Assembly (NCBI GenBank): GCA_029940245.1
Contig: JAOZRF010000003.1
Coordinates: 1 to 22,410, forward strand
DNA from: Desulfobacula sp.
Lineage (GTDB): Bacteria; Desulfobacterota; Desulfobacteria; Desulfobacterales; Desulfobacteraceae
DNA: 22,410 bases
Direction of reading: 5' to 3'
Shown: positions 1 to 7,738 of the stretch, piece after piece
How the letters are laid out: every line of letters begins with the position of its first letter
Numbering within the stretch: position 1 is the stretch's first letter
The notes under the pieces: generated by a model
What the model was told of the DNA's origin: nothing
Database searches by the model: none
The model's input: only the letters and a program-made list of their open reading frames with translations
Position numbers and translations under genes: made by a program

Positions 1-47
1 CCTATGGATTCGAAGTCCAGCGCTCTATCCAGCTGAGCTACGGGCGC
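1..47 (-). tRNA. tRNA-Arg (anticodon TCG), 3' part outside window
   Basis: Read on the minus strand, position 47 begins a tRNA with acceptor half GCGCCCG, then TA (positions 8-9), a GCTC...GAGC D arm, and an anticodon stem-loop with loop CTTCGAA (TCG = Arg). The sequence stops just after the anticodon arm at the window edge, so the variable loop, T arm and acceptor 3' strand are not visible. A well-placed promoter (96-68, minus) lies directly upstream. Confidence 0.9.
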
Positions 48-67
48 ACAGGTATTTTAAGACCTGT

Positions 68-96
68 TTAATACCACAAAAAAATGGGAAATGCAA
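68..96 (-). promoter_or_regulatory. sigma70-type promoter for tRNA-Arg
   Basis: On the minus strand there is a -35 box TTGCAT (96-91), a 17-nt spacer and a -10 box TATTAA (73-68). Initiation about 7 nt downstream of the -10 would fall near 61, about 14 nt before the mature tRNA end at 47. The placement and spacing fit a stable-RNA promoter. It is called by eye only. Confidence 0.55.
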
Positions 97-214
97 TGGT
101 ATACTTGGTTTTTCAGGTTTTTATAAATCAGCCGTAAAAAACTTTTTCAACTACGAGGCTATTGTCATGAGATATTGACAATGATCAGCATTAAACGTAA
201 AACCCAAAAGTGAA

Positions 215-916
215 ATGAAAAAAAATAAAAGAAAAAAAGGTGCCTCCCGGATCTGGAAAATCATATTGAAAATTGTGCTGTTTCTGTTTTGTTTTACGAT
301 AGTCCAGGTTCTGGCGCTCAAATTCATCAACCCGCCATTTACCCCTAATGTGGCATGGGAATGGGCAGAATCCATCATTAAAAAACAGCCTGAAAAACGA
401 CCAAAGTATGCGTTTAAAAAAATTGAACTCATATCGCCCCATTTGAGAAAGGCTGTTATTGCAGCCGAAGACCAGCGGTTTTTATCCCATAACGGGTTTG
501 ATTTCAATGAAATAAAAAATGCTTTAAAAACCTTGATCAAAAGAAAAAAATTGAGAGGGGCCAGCACCATCAGCATGCAGACGGCCAGAAGCGTATTTTT
601 ATTATCCAGCAAAAGTGTTTTCAGAAAAATAGCAGAAATATATTACACGGTTTTGATTGAATTCTTCTGGGATAAACGCAGAATTCTTGAAATGTATTTA
701 AATACAGTGGATTGGGGAACCGGGGTCACGGGTGCCGAGGCAGCCGCACAAAAATATTTTTCAACCAGCGCAAAAAACCTGACCCCTGCCCAAGCTGCAT
801 TAATGACAAGTATTTTACCAAACCCGCACTTATGGTCTGTCAAACACCCCACCCCATTTCTTAACCTGCGGCAGGTGCAAATCATGAAAGACATGCACCA
901 AATGCCGCTGCCGTAA
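215..916 (+). CDS. mtgA: Monofunctional biosynthetic peptidoglycan transglycosylase
   Basis: GT51 enzyme that polymerises lipid II into glycan strands on the periplasmic face of the inner membrane. The 233-aa length fits MtgA, and there is no transpeptidase domain. Residues about 13-37 form one hydrophobic anchor. The catalytic Glu lies in the motif AAEDQRF (E85), followed by HNGFD. The second conserved block reads GASTISMQTAR (115-125) where the family usually has GGSTI(S/T)QQ, so a Gly and a Gln are replaced. The LEMYLNTVDWGTGVTGAE and AAAQKYF blocks follow as in the family. No convincing Shine-Dalgarno precedes ATG 215. A TTGACA (175-180), 17 nt, TAAAAC (198-203) pair would start transcription only a few nt before the ATG, so a near-leaderless mRNA is possible (inference). 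The gene sits alone between two minus-strand tRNA genes. Confidence 0.88.
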   Translation: MKKNKRKKGASRIWKIILKIVLFLFCFTIVQVLALKFINPPFTPNVAWEWAESIIKKQPEKRPKYAFKKIELISPHLRKAVIAAEDQRFLSHNGFDFNEIKNALKTLIKRKKLRGASTISMQTARSVFLLSSKSVFRKIAEIYYTVLIEFFWDKRRILEMYLNTVDWGTGVTGAEAAAQKYFSTSAKNLTPAQAALMTSILPNPHLWSVKHPTPFLNLRQVQIMKDMHQMPLP

Positions 917-951
917 AAAAGGAGTTATTTAATTTTATTTAAAGCCGCACT

Positions 952-988
952 AAAAAACCCCGATACTCAAATGACCTGAGTTTCGGGG
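952..988 (-). terminator. Rho-independent terminator of tRNA-His
   Basis: Positions 958-988 form a hairpin. CCCCGA-ACTCA pairs with TGAGT-TCGGGG with one T-T mismatch and a 7-nt loop. On the minus strand it is followed by six T (957-952). This is the right distance and orientation to end transcription from the tRNA-His gene at 1101-1025. It may also stop convergent mtgA transcription, although no T run follows on the plus side. Confidence 0.75.
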
Positions 989-1024
989 ATTAATGAAGAA
1001 TCTTTCTACAATTTTTTAAAAAAA

Positions 1025-1101
1025 TGGGGTGAGTGACGGGGTTCGAACCCGCGACACCCAGGACCACAACCTAGTGCTCTGCCAGCTGAGCTACACCCAC
1101 C
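1025..1101 (-). tRNA. tRNA-His (anticodon GTG), CCA encoded
   Basis: The minus strand from 1101 reads G(-1) then GTGGGTG, TA, a GCTC...GAGC D arm, an anticodon loop with GTG flanked by TT and GT, a T arm with GGTTCGAACCC, and acceptor strand CACTCAC. The discriminator C73 is placed to pair with the extra G-1, the hallmark of tRNA-His, and CCA is encoded at 1027-1025. All four arms can be folded by eye, with one G-U pair in the acceptor stem. Confidence 0.96.
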
Positions 1102-1117
1102 GCAAAAACTCCCCCTA

Positions 1118-1144
1118 ATTATCAGAACCTGATCTATTTTTCAA
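1118..1144 (-). promoter_or_regulatory. Candidate promoter for tRNA-His
   Basis: On the minus strand there is TTGAAA (1144-1139), a 15-nt spacer and GATAAT (1123-1118), about 17 nt before the tRNA start. The spacer is shorter than ideal, so this is a moderate call. Confidence 0.4.
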
Positions 1145-1229
1145 TACTTTTTTAATACAGCCGAATTTAATCATGTTTTTTTACTTTATTAAAAATATTG
1201 CTGTCCCTGGCCATGATCCATATTTTACA

Positions 1230-1258
1230 TTGACCTTGATGGGTTGTTTGACTATTAT
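1230..1258 (+). promoter_or_regulatory. sigma70-type promoter of the small-membrane-protein/selB unit
   Basis: There is a -35 box TTGACC (1230-1235), a 17-nt spacer and a -10 box TATTAT (1253-1258). It lies 36 nt upstream of the ATG at 1295 and drives the plus strand. The match and spacing are close to consensus. Confidence 0.65.
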
Positions 1259-1294
1259 CCTTGCGTATCAATATTTCATTAAAGGAAATTTTTT

Positions 1295-1468
1295 ATGAAT
1301 GCTTTTTTAATATTTGTTGTCAGGCTTATTTTAGGTCTTGTCTTTGGTATCATCCTGACCCGGTTGTTCAGGCCGGAATGGAATATTTACCAGGGGATTG
1401 CAACAGGGCTTGTTCTGGTTGCCCTGGCCTATGGAATGGCACTTTTCAGGAAAAAAAAACAAAAATAA
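1295..1468 (+). CDS. Small two-helix membrane protein (57 aa), unknown function
   Basis: This is a short gene starting ATG 1295, with Shine-Dalgarno AAAGGA (1281-1286) about 8 nt before it and a good promoter at 1230-1258. Residues about 3-24 and 35-51 are hydrophobic ([20 protein letters not shown]..., then [18 protein letters not shown]). Between them is the polar turn RPEWNIYQ, and the protein ends in a Lys-rich tail (RKKKQK). The two helices with a basic C terminus suggest an inner-membrane hairpin. The stop (1466-1468) is 18 nt before the TTG start of selB, so the two are probably co-transcribed. I do not recognise the family and propose no function. The promoter, ribosome site and clean hydropathy make a real gene likely. 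Confidence 0.7.
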   Translation: MNAFLIFVVRLILGLVFGIILTRLFRPEWNIYQGIATGLVLVALAYGMALFRKKKQK

Positions 1469-1486
1469 AACCCGGGGTTTTTACAA

Positions 1487-3406
1487 TTGGAAAACAATAT
1501 CATTTTAGGCACGGCAGGACACATTGACCATGGAAAAACAAGCCTTGTCAAAGCATTAACAGGGATCGAGACAGACCGGCTCAAAGAAGAAAAAGAAAGG
1601 GGCATTACCATTGAACTTGGATTTGCCTTGCTTGATCTTCCCAATGGGCAGCATATCGGCATCGTGGATATGCCGGGCCATGAAAAATTTGTAAAAAATA
1701 TGGTAGCCGGTTCCAGCGGTATTGATGTGGTCGCCATGGTGGTTGCAGCAGATGAGGGTGTCATGCCCCAGACAAGGGAACACATGGAAATCTGCAATCT
1801 CATGGGGATTAAGCATGGACTGGTGGCCTTGACCAAAATAGACATGGTGGATGAAGATCTTTTAGAGCTTGCCCTTGAAGATATTAACGATTTTATACAG
1901 GGTACTTTTCTTGAGGGCAAGCCGATTTGTCCTGTTTCATCTGTCACAAATCAAGGATTGGATGAATTTATCAAAACCCTTGAAACCATCTGCAGCAAAA
2001 TTCCCAAAAGAAAATTTTCCTCTATTTTCCGACTGCCCGTGGACCGTGTCTTTTCAATGAAAGGATTCGGCACGGTGATTACCGGGACCCTGGCTTCCGG
2101 CAGTATCAGTGTTGGCAATGACATCATGGTCTATCCCAGACAGATTATCTCCAAAGTCAGGGGAATCCAGGTCCACGGCTCAAGTGTTGAAACAGCAGGT
2201 CCCGGTACCAGGACAGCCATTAATTTTCAGGGCCTTGACAAAGAATCCGTCAGCCGGGGAGATATCCTGTCCACTCCTGACACCTTGATTGAAAGCTATA
2301 TGGTTGATGCCCATTTTTCTTATTTAAAAAGCAATGCAAAGCCTGCAAAAAACAGGACAAGAATCAGATTTCATTCAGGAACCAGTGAGATACTGGGATA
2401 TCTTATTCTGCTTGATAGAGAGGAACTCCTGCCGGGGGATGACGCGTGTGTCCAATTCCGTTTAGAGTCCCCTGTATGCTGTATCAAGGATGACAGATAT
2501 GTTATCAGGAGTTATTCACCAGTGAAAACAATTGGCGGCGGCGACATATTAAATCCCGCTTCCCAAAAGCACAAGCTGTTTGATAAAACTGTTATCCAGG
2601 GGCTGGAAAACTTGATACTGGGTGATAATGAACAGATCATTTTATTCTTTCTATCCTCAAAAGGATACCAGGGACTGTCCTTTTCCCAACTGCGTGTCAT
2701 GACCAATATCCCGGACAAAAAACTGAGTACAACTTTACAGAAAATGCTTGCCGGACAACAGGTCATCCAGACGGACAAAGAAACCCAAAAATTTGTCAAT
2801 GGTTCTGTTTTTGATGATTTCAAAGAAAAATTCATCCAGAAACTTGAAACCTACCATGCCAGGAATCCTTTAAAAGAAGGCATGCCGACCCAGGAGCTGA
2901 AGTCTAAATTTCAATATATTGATGATGTAAAATTTTTTAATATTCTTTTTACAAAACTATCCAGGGAAAATATCATTGTTCTTGATAAAAATATTGTTAA
3001 ATTGGCCGGCCACAAAGTGTCGCTCGAGATTGACCAGCATGAAGTAAAAGAAAAGATAAAAGGCATATATCAAATATCCGGTTTGACACCCCCCTTTTTC
3101 AGAACCATTTGCCAGGATCTTGACCTGGACAAAAAGGCTGCAATGGATGTTCTCCAGATGCTGATTGATGAAAAATCCATTGTAAAAACAAAGGATGACC
3201 TTTATTTTGATGCCGGGACAATGGATAGTCTTGAACAAAAACTGACAGCATTCCTTAAAGAAAAAAAATCCATTACCACACCGGAGTTTAAGGACGTGAC
3301 CTGCGGGGTATCCAGAAAATATGTCATCCCCTTAATTGAATACTTTGATTCCATAAATCTGACCATACGGGTGGGAGATACCCGGCAGTTAAGACGAAAA
3401 GCCTAA
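1487..3406 (+). CDS. selB: Selenocysteine-specific translation elongation factor SelB
   Basis: GTPase that brings Sec-tRNA to in-frame UGA codons marked by a SECIS element on the mRNA. The N-terminal EF-Tu-like domain shows the P-loop [12 protein letters not shown] (8-19), the switch region RGITIELGF (38-46), DMPGHEKF (61-68) and TKID (116-119). The beta-barrel domains II-III follow with the SelB-type sequence [20 protein letters not shown]. The C-terminal half, about 270 residues, is the winged-helix array that binds SECIS RNA. The length of 639 aa is normal. The start is TTG 1487, the only plausible one, because the P-loop begins at residue 8 and an in-frame stop (TAA 1466) lies close upstream. 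A GGGG at 1474-1477 may act as the ribosome site. The last 4 nt overlap the convergent hemW. The host therefore should make selenoproteins, but selA and selD are not in this window. Confidence 0.96.
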   Translation: MENNIILGTAGHIDHGKTSLVKALTGIETDRLKEEKERGITIELGFALLDLPNGQHIGIVDMPGHEKFVKNMVAGSSGIDVVAMVVAADEGVMPQTREHMEICNLMGIKHGLVALTKIDMVDEDLLELALEDINDFIQGTFLEGKPICPVSSVTNQGLDEFIKTLETICSKIPKRKFSSIFRLPVDRVFSMKGFGTVITGTLASGSISVGNDIMVYPRQIISKVRGIQVHGSSVETAGPGTRTAINFQGLDKESVSRGDILSTPDTLIESYMVDAHFSYLKSNAKPAKNRTRIRFHSGTSEILGYLILLDREELLPGDDACVQFRLESPVCCIKDDRYVIRSYSPVKTIGGGDILNPASQKHKLFDKTVIQGLENLILGDNEQIILFFLSSKGYQGLSFSQLRVMTNIPDKKLSTTLQKMLAGQQVIQTDKETQKFVNGSVFDDFKEKFIQKLETYHARNPLKEGMPTQELKSKFQYIDDVKFFNILFTKLSRENIIVLDKNIVKLAGHKVSLEIDQHEVKEKIKGIYQISGLTPPFFRTICQDLDLDKKAAMDVLQMLIDEKSIVKTKDDLYFDAGTMDSLEQKLTAFLKEKKSITTPEFKDVTCGVSRKYVIPLIEYFDSINLTIRVGDTRQLRRKA

Positions 3407-4545
3407 AGAATCTTTTCGGCAAAGGCTTCAACAATGCCATCCAGGCGGGATTTCCCTTCCAGAGTGAGTGCAAACCGTTGATCTTTAATAAATCCTAGGG
3501 AGTCTGCAAAAATTCGTTTCAGGATATCTTTATATTTTTTCTCAAATGACTCGTTAAACAAAATCTTAAATTTTGCAAGATCCAGGCCTTCAAGGGTACG
3601 AAGCCTGAGCATGATCATTTCCATCATTTTCTGGTTTTTGGTAAGACTCTCCCGGTCTTCAACAGGAAGTCCGCCGGAATCCAAATCCTTTATATATGTC
3701 TCTATATTTTCAGGATTCCAGGATCTTGTTTGTCCATCATAGGAATGTGCTGCTGCCCCAAATCCATGGTAAGGGGTCATATCCCAATATTTTGAGTTGT
3801 GTCTTGATCTGTTCTGCCTTCCCTTTGAAAAACTGGAAATCTCGTACTGCTCATAATTGTTATGGGTTAAAAATATAGCCGTCTCTTTAAACATCCTTGA
3901 CATGATTTTACCTTTAGTACGAGTTATCAGGCCTTTTTTCAATTTTTCATCAAGGGGAGTACCCGGTTCAATAGTCAGCATATAGCAGGACAGATGGGAT
4001 GGTGTCATCCCAATTGCTTGTTTTAAATCTTTTTCCCATATATTCCGGGTTTCAAAAAAAAGTCCATAAATGAAATCCATACTGATATTGTCAAAACCTG
4101 CTGTCCCTGCATCCTTAATGGTTTTGACTGCCTGCTGAACCGTGTGGATTCTCGTTAAAAATCTAAGTTTATCCTCGTTAAAGGACTGAACTCCGATGCT
4201 GAGCCGGTTAATTCCTGAGGTTTTTAATTGTTTCAGGTAATGGGGTGTAACCGTACCCGGATTCACTTCAAAGGTGACTTCAACATCCCGGGAAATTAAA
4301 AAATTGTCTCCAATGCTGTTTAAAACCTTGTCAATATATTTGACCGGCAGAAGAGAGGGGGTTCCACCACCAAAGTATATGGTATCAATTTTCTCCTTTG
4401 TGCCTGACCTTTTTTTAATTTCTTTTTGAAGGGCTCTAATATAAACCGGGATCAATGAAAGGTCGGTCAAAGAAAAAAAATCACAATAATCACACTTTTT
4501 AACACAAAATGGGATATGGATATAAATGGACTTTTGATCACACAA
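3403..4545 (-). CDS. hemW: Radical SAM heme chaperone HemW (HemN-like)
   Basis: Family member related to oxygen-independent coproporphyrinogen III oxidase. HemW proteins bind heme and are thought to deliver it to target enzymes rather than act as the oxidase. The radical SAM cluster motif is CVKKCDYC (C14, C18, C21) after YIHIPF. It is not followed by the extra Cys of true HemN, which favours HemW. GGGTPS (about 60) and the SIGVQSFN block follow, and the C-terminal HemN-type region ends near 380 aa, the usual length. The start is TTG 4545. An in-frame TGA lies just upstream, and no ATG occurs before the cluster motif. It overlaps the stop of the preceding radical SAM gene by 8 nt, which indicates translational coupling. 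The 3' end overlaps convergent selB by 4 nt. The name HemW rather than HemN is inferred from motif and length. Confidence 0.88.
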   Translation of the reverse strand: MCDQKSIYIHIPFCVKKCDYCDFFSLTDLSLIPVYIRALQKEIKKRSGTKEKIDTIYFGGGTPSLLPVKYIDKVLNSIGDNFLISRDVEVTFEVNPGTVTPHYLKQLKTSGINRLSIGVQSFNEDKLRFLTRIHTVQQAVKTIKDAGTAGFDNISMDFIYGLFFETRNIWEKDLKQAIGMTPSHLSCYMLTIEPGTPLDEKLKKGLITRTKGKIMSRMFKETAIFLTHNNYEQYEISSFSKGRQNRSRHNSKYWDMTPYHGFGAAAHSYDGQTRSWNPENIETYIKDLDSGGLPVEDRESLTKNQKMMEMIMLRLRTLEGLDLAKFKILFNESFEKKYKDILKRIFADSLGFIKDQRFALTLEGKSRLDGIVEAFAEKIL

Positions 4546-5698
4546 AACGCTTCATCAATTCATCAATCACTGAATCAACATTTTGGGGTGTCACCCCATA
4601 ATGATTACAGGCCTGCTTTACCTTTTCAAGATGTGGACTTGTATCCATGTCATCTGGTCCCCGGAAAAATCCCATCCGTCTGCCCATCTGGTATAAAACC
4701 CTTTTTTCCGGGGCAAGATCAAAGAATCCATCGATAATACCAATCATTTTTTCTTTATCTTCCGGCAATTTTCCATCAATGGTCTCAAACAGGTTCAGGA
4801 TATGATCACTTTTAATATAGGAATTGATCCCATCAAGGCTTTCGATCAACAAGCGCAATTCTTTGGCCATCATGACATCCGTGGGTTTTTCAAATTCTCC
4901 TTTTTCAGCTTCACGGGCAAGAGCGGTTCCATTTGTCACGGCCAGGGTCCTGACCCTGATAAAATCGGGATTAATGTTGTTGAGTGCAGAAGCCGTTTCC
5001 AGGGCATGTTCTATGGAATATTCAATACCGCCAAGACCTGGGATGATATATTCCGACAATTCCATTCCCGCCTGTTTTACCTTCAGGCCCGCCTTGATAT
5101 GGACAGCTTTGGTGGCACCTTTGTTGATTTTCTTTAATACTATATCAGATCCGGACTCCATACCCACATGAATACGGTTTAATCCTGCCATGGCCATCCG
5201 CTGCAAATCATCCAGCTTGATTCTTGCAATGGTATGACTTCTTGCATAGGAGGTAATCCTGTCCACATCTGGAAAACATTTTTTGATATGCTCCAGCACA
5301 AATACCAGGTTATCGGGCTTCATGATCAAAGAATTGGCATCCTGTAAAAAAATGGATTTCATTCCTGATGCATACCAGTTCATGGCAGCATTAAACGCCA
5401 TCCGATCTTTTTCTTCAAAGCTGTTGTAAAGGGTATTAATAACTTCACTGCCGGCATATCCACCCGGTTTGACCATTCTTTTCACCCCTTCAACATAGCC
5501 ATGCAGAACATCAATGTCTTTAATAATATTTTCAACCGTTCTTAAGGAAAATTTCCTTTTTTTATACACCCTGCAAAAGGTGCATTGATTCCAGGGGCAA
5601 TTTCGTGTCAGCCGTATTAAAAGACTGCTTGCTTCACTGGGCGGACGAATGGGCCCCTGTTCAAATCCTTTGTATGTATCTATTTTTTTCTTTTCCAT
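4538..5698 (-). CDS. Radical SAM protein with Cx4Cx2C cluster motif
   Basis: Radical SAM enzyme of unknown substrate, 386 aa. The presumed iron-sulfur ligands lie in RNCPWNQCTFCR (C34, C39, C42), a Cx4Cx2C spacing rather than the standard Cx3Cx2C. My recollection is that CPWN-type motifs recur in one family of anaerobe radical SAM proteins, but I could not check this. Downstream are the typical TIM-barrel blocks, with IHVGMESGSD resembling the SAM-binding strand region and EYIIPGLGG after it. The C-terminal 80 residues are not recognised. The start is ATG 5698, with AAGG 5 nt upstream, and a good promoter lies at 5813-5786. It is the first gene of a two-gene operon with hemW, so a role linked to anaerobic cofactor or heme handling is possible but not shown. 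Confidence 0.8.
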   Translation of the reverse strand: MEKKKIDTYKGFEQGPIRPPSEASSLLIRLTRNCPWNQCTFCRVYKKRKFSLRTVENIIKDIDVLHGYVEGVKRMVKPGGYAGSEVINTLYNSFEEKDRMAFNAAMNWYASGMKSIFLQDANSLIMKPDNLVFVLEHIKKCFPDVDRITSYARSHTIARIKLDDLQRMAMAGLNRIHVGMESGSDIVLKKINKGATKAVHIKAGLKVKQAGMELSEYIIPGLGGIEYSIEHALETASALNNINPDFIRVRTLAVTNGTALAREAEKGEFEKPTDVMMAKELRLLIESLDGINSYIKSDHILNLFETIDGKLPEDKEKMIGIIDGFFDLAPEKRVLYQMGRRMGFFRGPDDMDTSPHLEKVKQACNHYGVTPQNVDSVIDELMKRFV

Positions 5699-5740
5699 AA
5701 AAACCTTAATACCTATTCAAATTTTCAACCAAACCTTCTT

Positions 5741-5779
5741 CACCATTTACCATTTGCAATTCATCTTTCACCATTTGCA
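5741..5779. repeat. Short degenerate direct repeats in the leader
   Basis: CACCATTT occurs at 5741-5748 and 5769-5776. CCATTTGCA follows the first copy and CCATTTGCAT ends the second, giving three CCATTT units within 40 bp. The repeats lie in the 5' leader of the radical SAM-hemW transcript. On that strand the motif reads AAATGGT followed by G/A-rich sequence. Function is unknown, and the copies are too short and irregular for CRISPR. Confidence 0.45.
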
Positions 5780-5785
5780 TTTCGC

Positions 5786-5813
5786 ATTTTATCATCCAAC
5801 CCCCCAAAGTCAA
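5786..5813 (-). promoter_or_regulatory. sigma70-type promoter of the radical SAM-hemW operon
   Basis: On the minus strand there is TTGACT (5813-5808), a 16-nt spacer and TAAAAT (5791-5786). It gives a leader of about 80 nt before ATG 5698, and that leader contains short direct repeats (see 5741-5779). Confidence 0.5.
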
Positions 5814-5838
5814 TCCCGAGCTTTCTTCAAAACTCTAT

Positions 5839-7134
5839 TCAGGCCATCTGGCGGCAATAGGTTTCTTTGGTAAAAAACAGGAGCAAAACAGATAAAATAA
5901 TCCATGCCATCATGGGAATAAACCCATATTCATAAGCATCAAGAGAATAAATCCTTACCCCGTCAATCATCTGGCCTGTCCAATGGTAGTCAAGTATACT
6001 GCCCACAAGCGGCTGAAGCAACATAGGCCCCATCATCACCCCCATGTTGGTCAGGCCTGAAACCGTTCCGGACAAGGATAAAGGAACTGATTCAACGACA
6101 AAAGCAAAACTGACAACCATGCAGCCGGAAAAAAAACCCGTAGAAAAAAGAATTAACCCCAGTTGAAAAAAGGAAAGACTTTCATCAAACAAAATCAATG
6201 ACCATCCAAGAGCCACCAGCATGGTTCCGGCACTATACAGGGGTTTTCGTTTTCCCATCCGGTCAGACAGCCATCCGAAAAAAGGGGCACCCAGTGCCCA
6301 GCCAACGAGCAGAACAGAGGTCAGAGAAGCCGCCCTTCCAGGGCTTAAGCTGTGATGAGAGGTCAAAAAAGGCACACCCCACAGACCGGAAAAGGTAAGG
6401 ATACACCCCACAATTCCACCAGGGATGACAAACAAAAGCCAGGTATTTCTATATTTAAACACTTTGAAAAGATCCTGCCGGATTCTTCTTACGGACAAGG
6501 CTTTTGCCGTGGGTATTCTTTCGATAAAGCCGGAATATCCTTTTTCCTGGGGCCAGTCCCTGATAACAAACCAGATCACCCCGCCCAGAACAAGGGTCAT
6601 CAGGCCAGTGACACTGATGACCTGACGCCAGTGAAATGTATCCATGAGGAACCGTAAAGGAGGGCCTGCCGTTATAGCTCCGATGAGCCCGATGGATAAA
6701 GCATTGCCTGCAACAAAGGCATAGATTTTTTTGGGGAACCAGGAAGATGCAAGCTTTAAAAGCCCCACAAAGGCCACGGCCACAGATCCGCCGATAAAAA
6801 GCCGGCCCAGCCCGGCCCAGAAAAATCCCGGGGACAGGGCAAACAGCAGGGTGCCCATTCCGGCCACCATACACCCGGCTGTCAAAAGTTTTCTCGGCCC
6901 CAGGGTATCGGCCAGGATCCCCGTGGGAATCTGCATGGCCACATAGGCATAAAAATACAGTCCGGACAAATGACCCAGACCGGAAGCTGAGATATGAAAA
7001 TCCTGCATCAGCTCCTGGGTCATGACGGCCGGGGCCACCCGCTGGAAAAATCCGACCAGATAAAAAAGAGCACCCAGGCCCCAGACAAACCAGGCCAGTG
7101 TCATGGGCGGCCCGGTCAGGTTATTTGATTTCAT
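5839..7134 (-). CDS. Major facilitator superfamily transporter
   Basis: Secondary transporter of 431 aa with about 12 hydrophobic segments throughout, in the inner membrane. The MFS signature between helices 2 and 3 is visible as GILADTLGPRKLL, with a second weaker copy GWLSDRMGKRK between helices 8 and 9. Helix 1 carries the PAVMTQELMQDFHIS context common in anion/sugar-phosphate-type (ACS-like) MFS proteins, but the substrate cannot be read from sequence. The start at ATG 7134 is uncertain: AAGGAG lies 14 nt upstream, which is too far, and ATG at codon 11 is the alternative. It is a single-gene unit with its own promoter (7260-7233). Its stop lies just 3' of the radical SAM promoter region. 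No functional tie to the neighbours is visible. Confidence 0.85.
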   Translation of the reverse strand: MKSNNLTGPPMTLAWFVWGLGALFYLVGFFQRVAPAVMTQELMQDFHISASGLGHLSGLYFYAYVAMQIPTGILADTLGPRKLLTAGCMVAGMGTLLFALSPGFFWAGLGRLFIGGSVAVAFVGLLKLASSWFPKKIYAFVAGNALSIGLIGAITAGPPLRFLMDTFHWRQVISVTGLMTLVLGGVIWFVIRDWPQEKGYSGFIERIPTAKALSVRRIRQDLFKVFKYRNTWLLFVIPGGIVGCILTFSGLWGVPFLTSHHSLSPGRAASLTSVLLVGWALGAPFFGWLSDRMGKRKPLYSAGTMLVALGWSLILFDESLSFFQLGLILFSTGFFSGCMVVSFAFVVESVPLSLSGTVSGLTNMGVMMGPMLLQPLVGSILDYHWTGQMIDGVRIYSLDAYEYGFIPMMAWIILSVLLLFFTKETYCRQMA

Positions 7135-7232
7135 TTATTGTTGTGTTTCTCCTTGTACAATACAAACAATTGACCTTGATGGTTAGGCGTGATCTTAAGG
7201 TTACGTGTTCCCTTCAGGGTATCAGCCGCTTT

Positions 7233-7260
7233 ATTCTAAGACAAACACATATTATGTCAA
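7233..7260 (-). promoter_or_regulatory. Consensus sigma70 promoter of the MFS gene
   Basis: On the minus strand there is a perfect -35 TTGACA (7260-7255), a 16-nt spacer and TAGAAT (7238-7233). The transcript would have a leader of about 90 nt, including the small CCC-TGAA-GGG hairpin at 7219-7210. Confidence 0.65.
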
Positions 7261-7289
7261 GGATATATAATAACTTGCCAATATACTGA

Positions 7290-7625
7290 ATTTTCCAGCC
7301 TGAACAAGAAATTTTTTCTACCCAAAATGACAAACTTACAACGGTTATTATTGATACTCACCTTTCCGTCTTAAGTTCTTGCAGACACAGGATTGCAAAA
7401 AGACCGGGGGTGCCCCAGCAGACAATATCGCGCTATTTACTACAAATGCCACAAGTGGCAAAAAGCGTAAAAGCCGATTTATTGAAAGATTTTACTATCT
7501 CCCGGGTTGCGCAAAAGCACGGCCGGCCTGCACCTCTGGTTTGGTCACAGGCCCTGGTAAATACGGCTGATCTTGATCGATTCAAGACACTTCAATGGGG
7601 ACAGGTTAAACTTTTACAAAAATAG
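7290..7625 (+). pseudogene. Relict of a DNA-binding (HTH) protein gene
   Basis: One frame stays open from 7290 to the tandem TAG TAG at 7623-7628 but has no ATG; the first usable start is GTG 7410, giving 71 aa. The reading frame before the GTG continues sensibly into it (HRIAKRPGVPQQTISRYL), which looks like a helix-turn-helix. It is followed by VAQKHGRPAPLVW and DLDRFKTLQWG, blocks I associate from memory with the N-terminal part of ParB-like/DNA-methylase fusion proteins. This suggests the N-terminal remnant of a longer gene truncated at both ends. The family assignment is weak and no function should be assumed. It lies directly upstream of the regulatory region of the CheX-receiver gene and shares no obvious link with it. 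Confidence 0.4.
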
Positions 7626-7697
7626 TAGACAATCCTTTCGTTGCAAGACAATCAGACCGGCATTGGAGGATGCCCTCAAATAGATTTAAAAAACGAT

Positions 7698-7725
7698 TAA
7701 AGATTTATTGTCAAAATGCCGACAA
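7698..7725 (+). promoter_or_regulatory. sigma28 (FliA)-like promoter
   Basis: TAAAGATT (7698-7705), a 12-nt spacer, then GCCGACAA (7718-7725). The flagellar sigma28 consensus in enterobacteria is TAAAGTTT, 11 nt, GCCGATAA, so each box matches at 7 of 8 positions with one extra spacer base. Initiation about 7-8 nt downstream (near 7733) would fall just before the riboswitch-like element at 7739. That placement and a chemotaxis-type gene downstream strengthen the call. A sigma70-like TTGTCA (7708-7713) also lies here but lacks a good -10. Confidence 0.5.
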
Positions 7726-7738
7726 GTAAGATGTATGC

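Noticed and set aside
1..1101. tRNA-bounded integrated element carrying mtgA
   Set aside because: No integrase and no duplicated tRNA 3' end are visible, and mtgA is an ordinary chromosomal gene.
1261..1527. 88-aa frame overlapping the start of selB
   Set aside because: It crosses the clearer 57-aa gene and selB in another frame, and its Cys/Trp-rich translation has no domain pattern.
1429..1947. 172-aa minus-strand frame inside selB
   Set aside because: Antisense shadow of the selB GTPase domain, with no promoter or ribosome site.
4802..5171. Two plus-strand frames of over 100 aa inside the radical SAM gene
   Set aside because: They are antisense to a gene with clear motifs and overlap each other.
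5741..5779. CRISPR-like repeats
   Set aside because: Units are 6-11 nt, irregular and without spacers of constant length.
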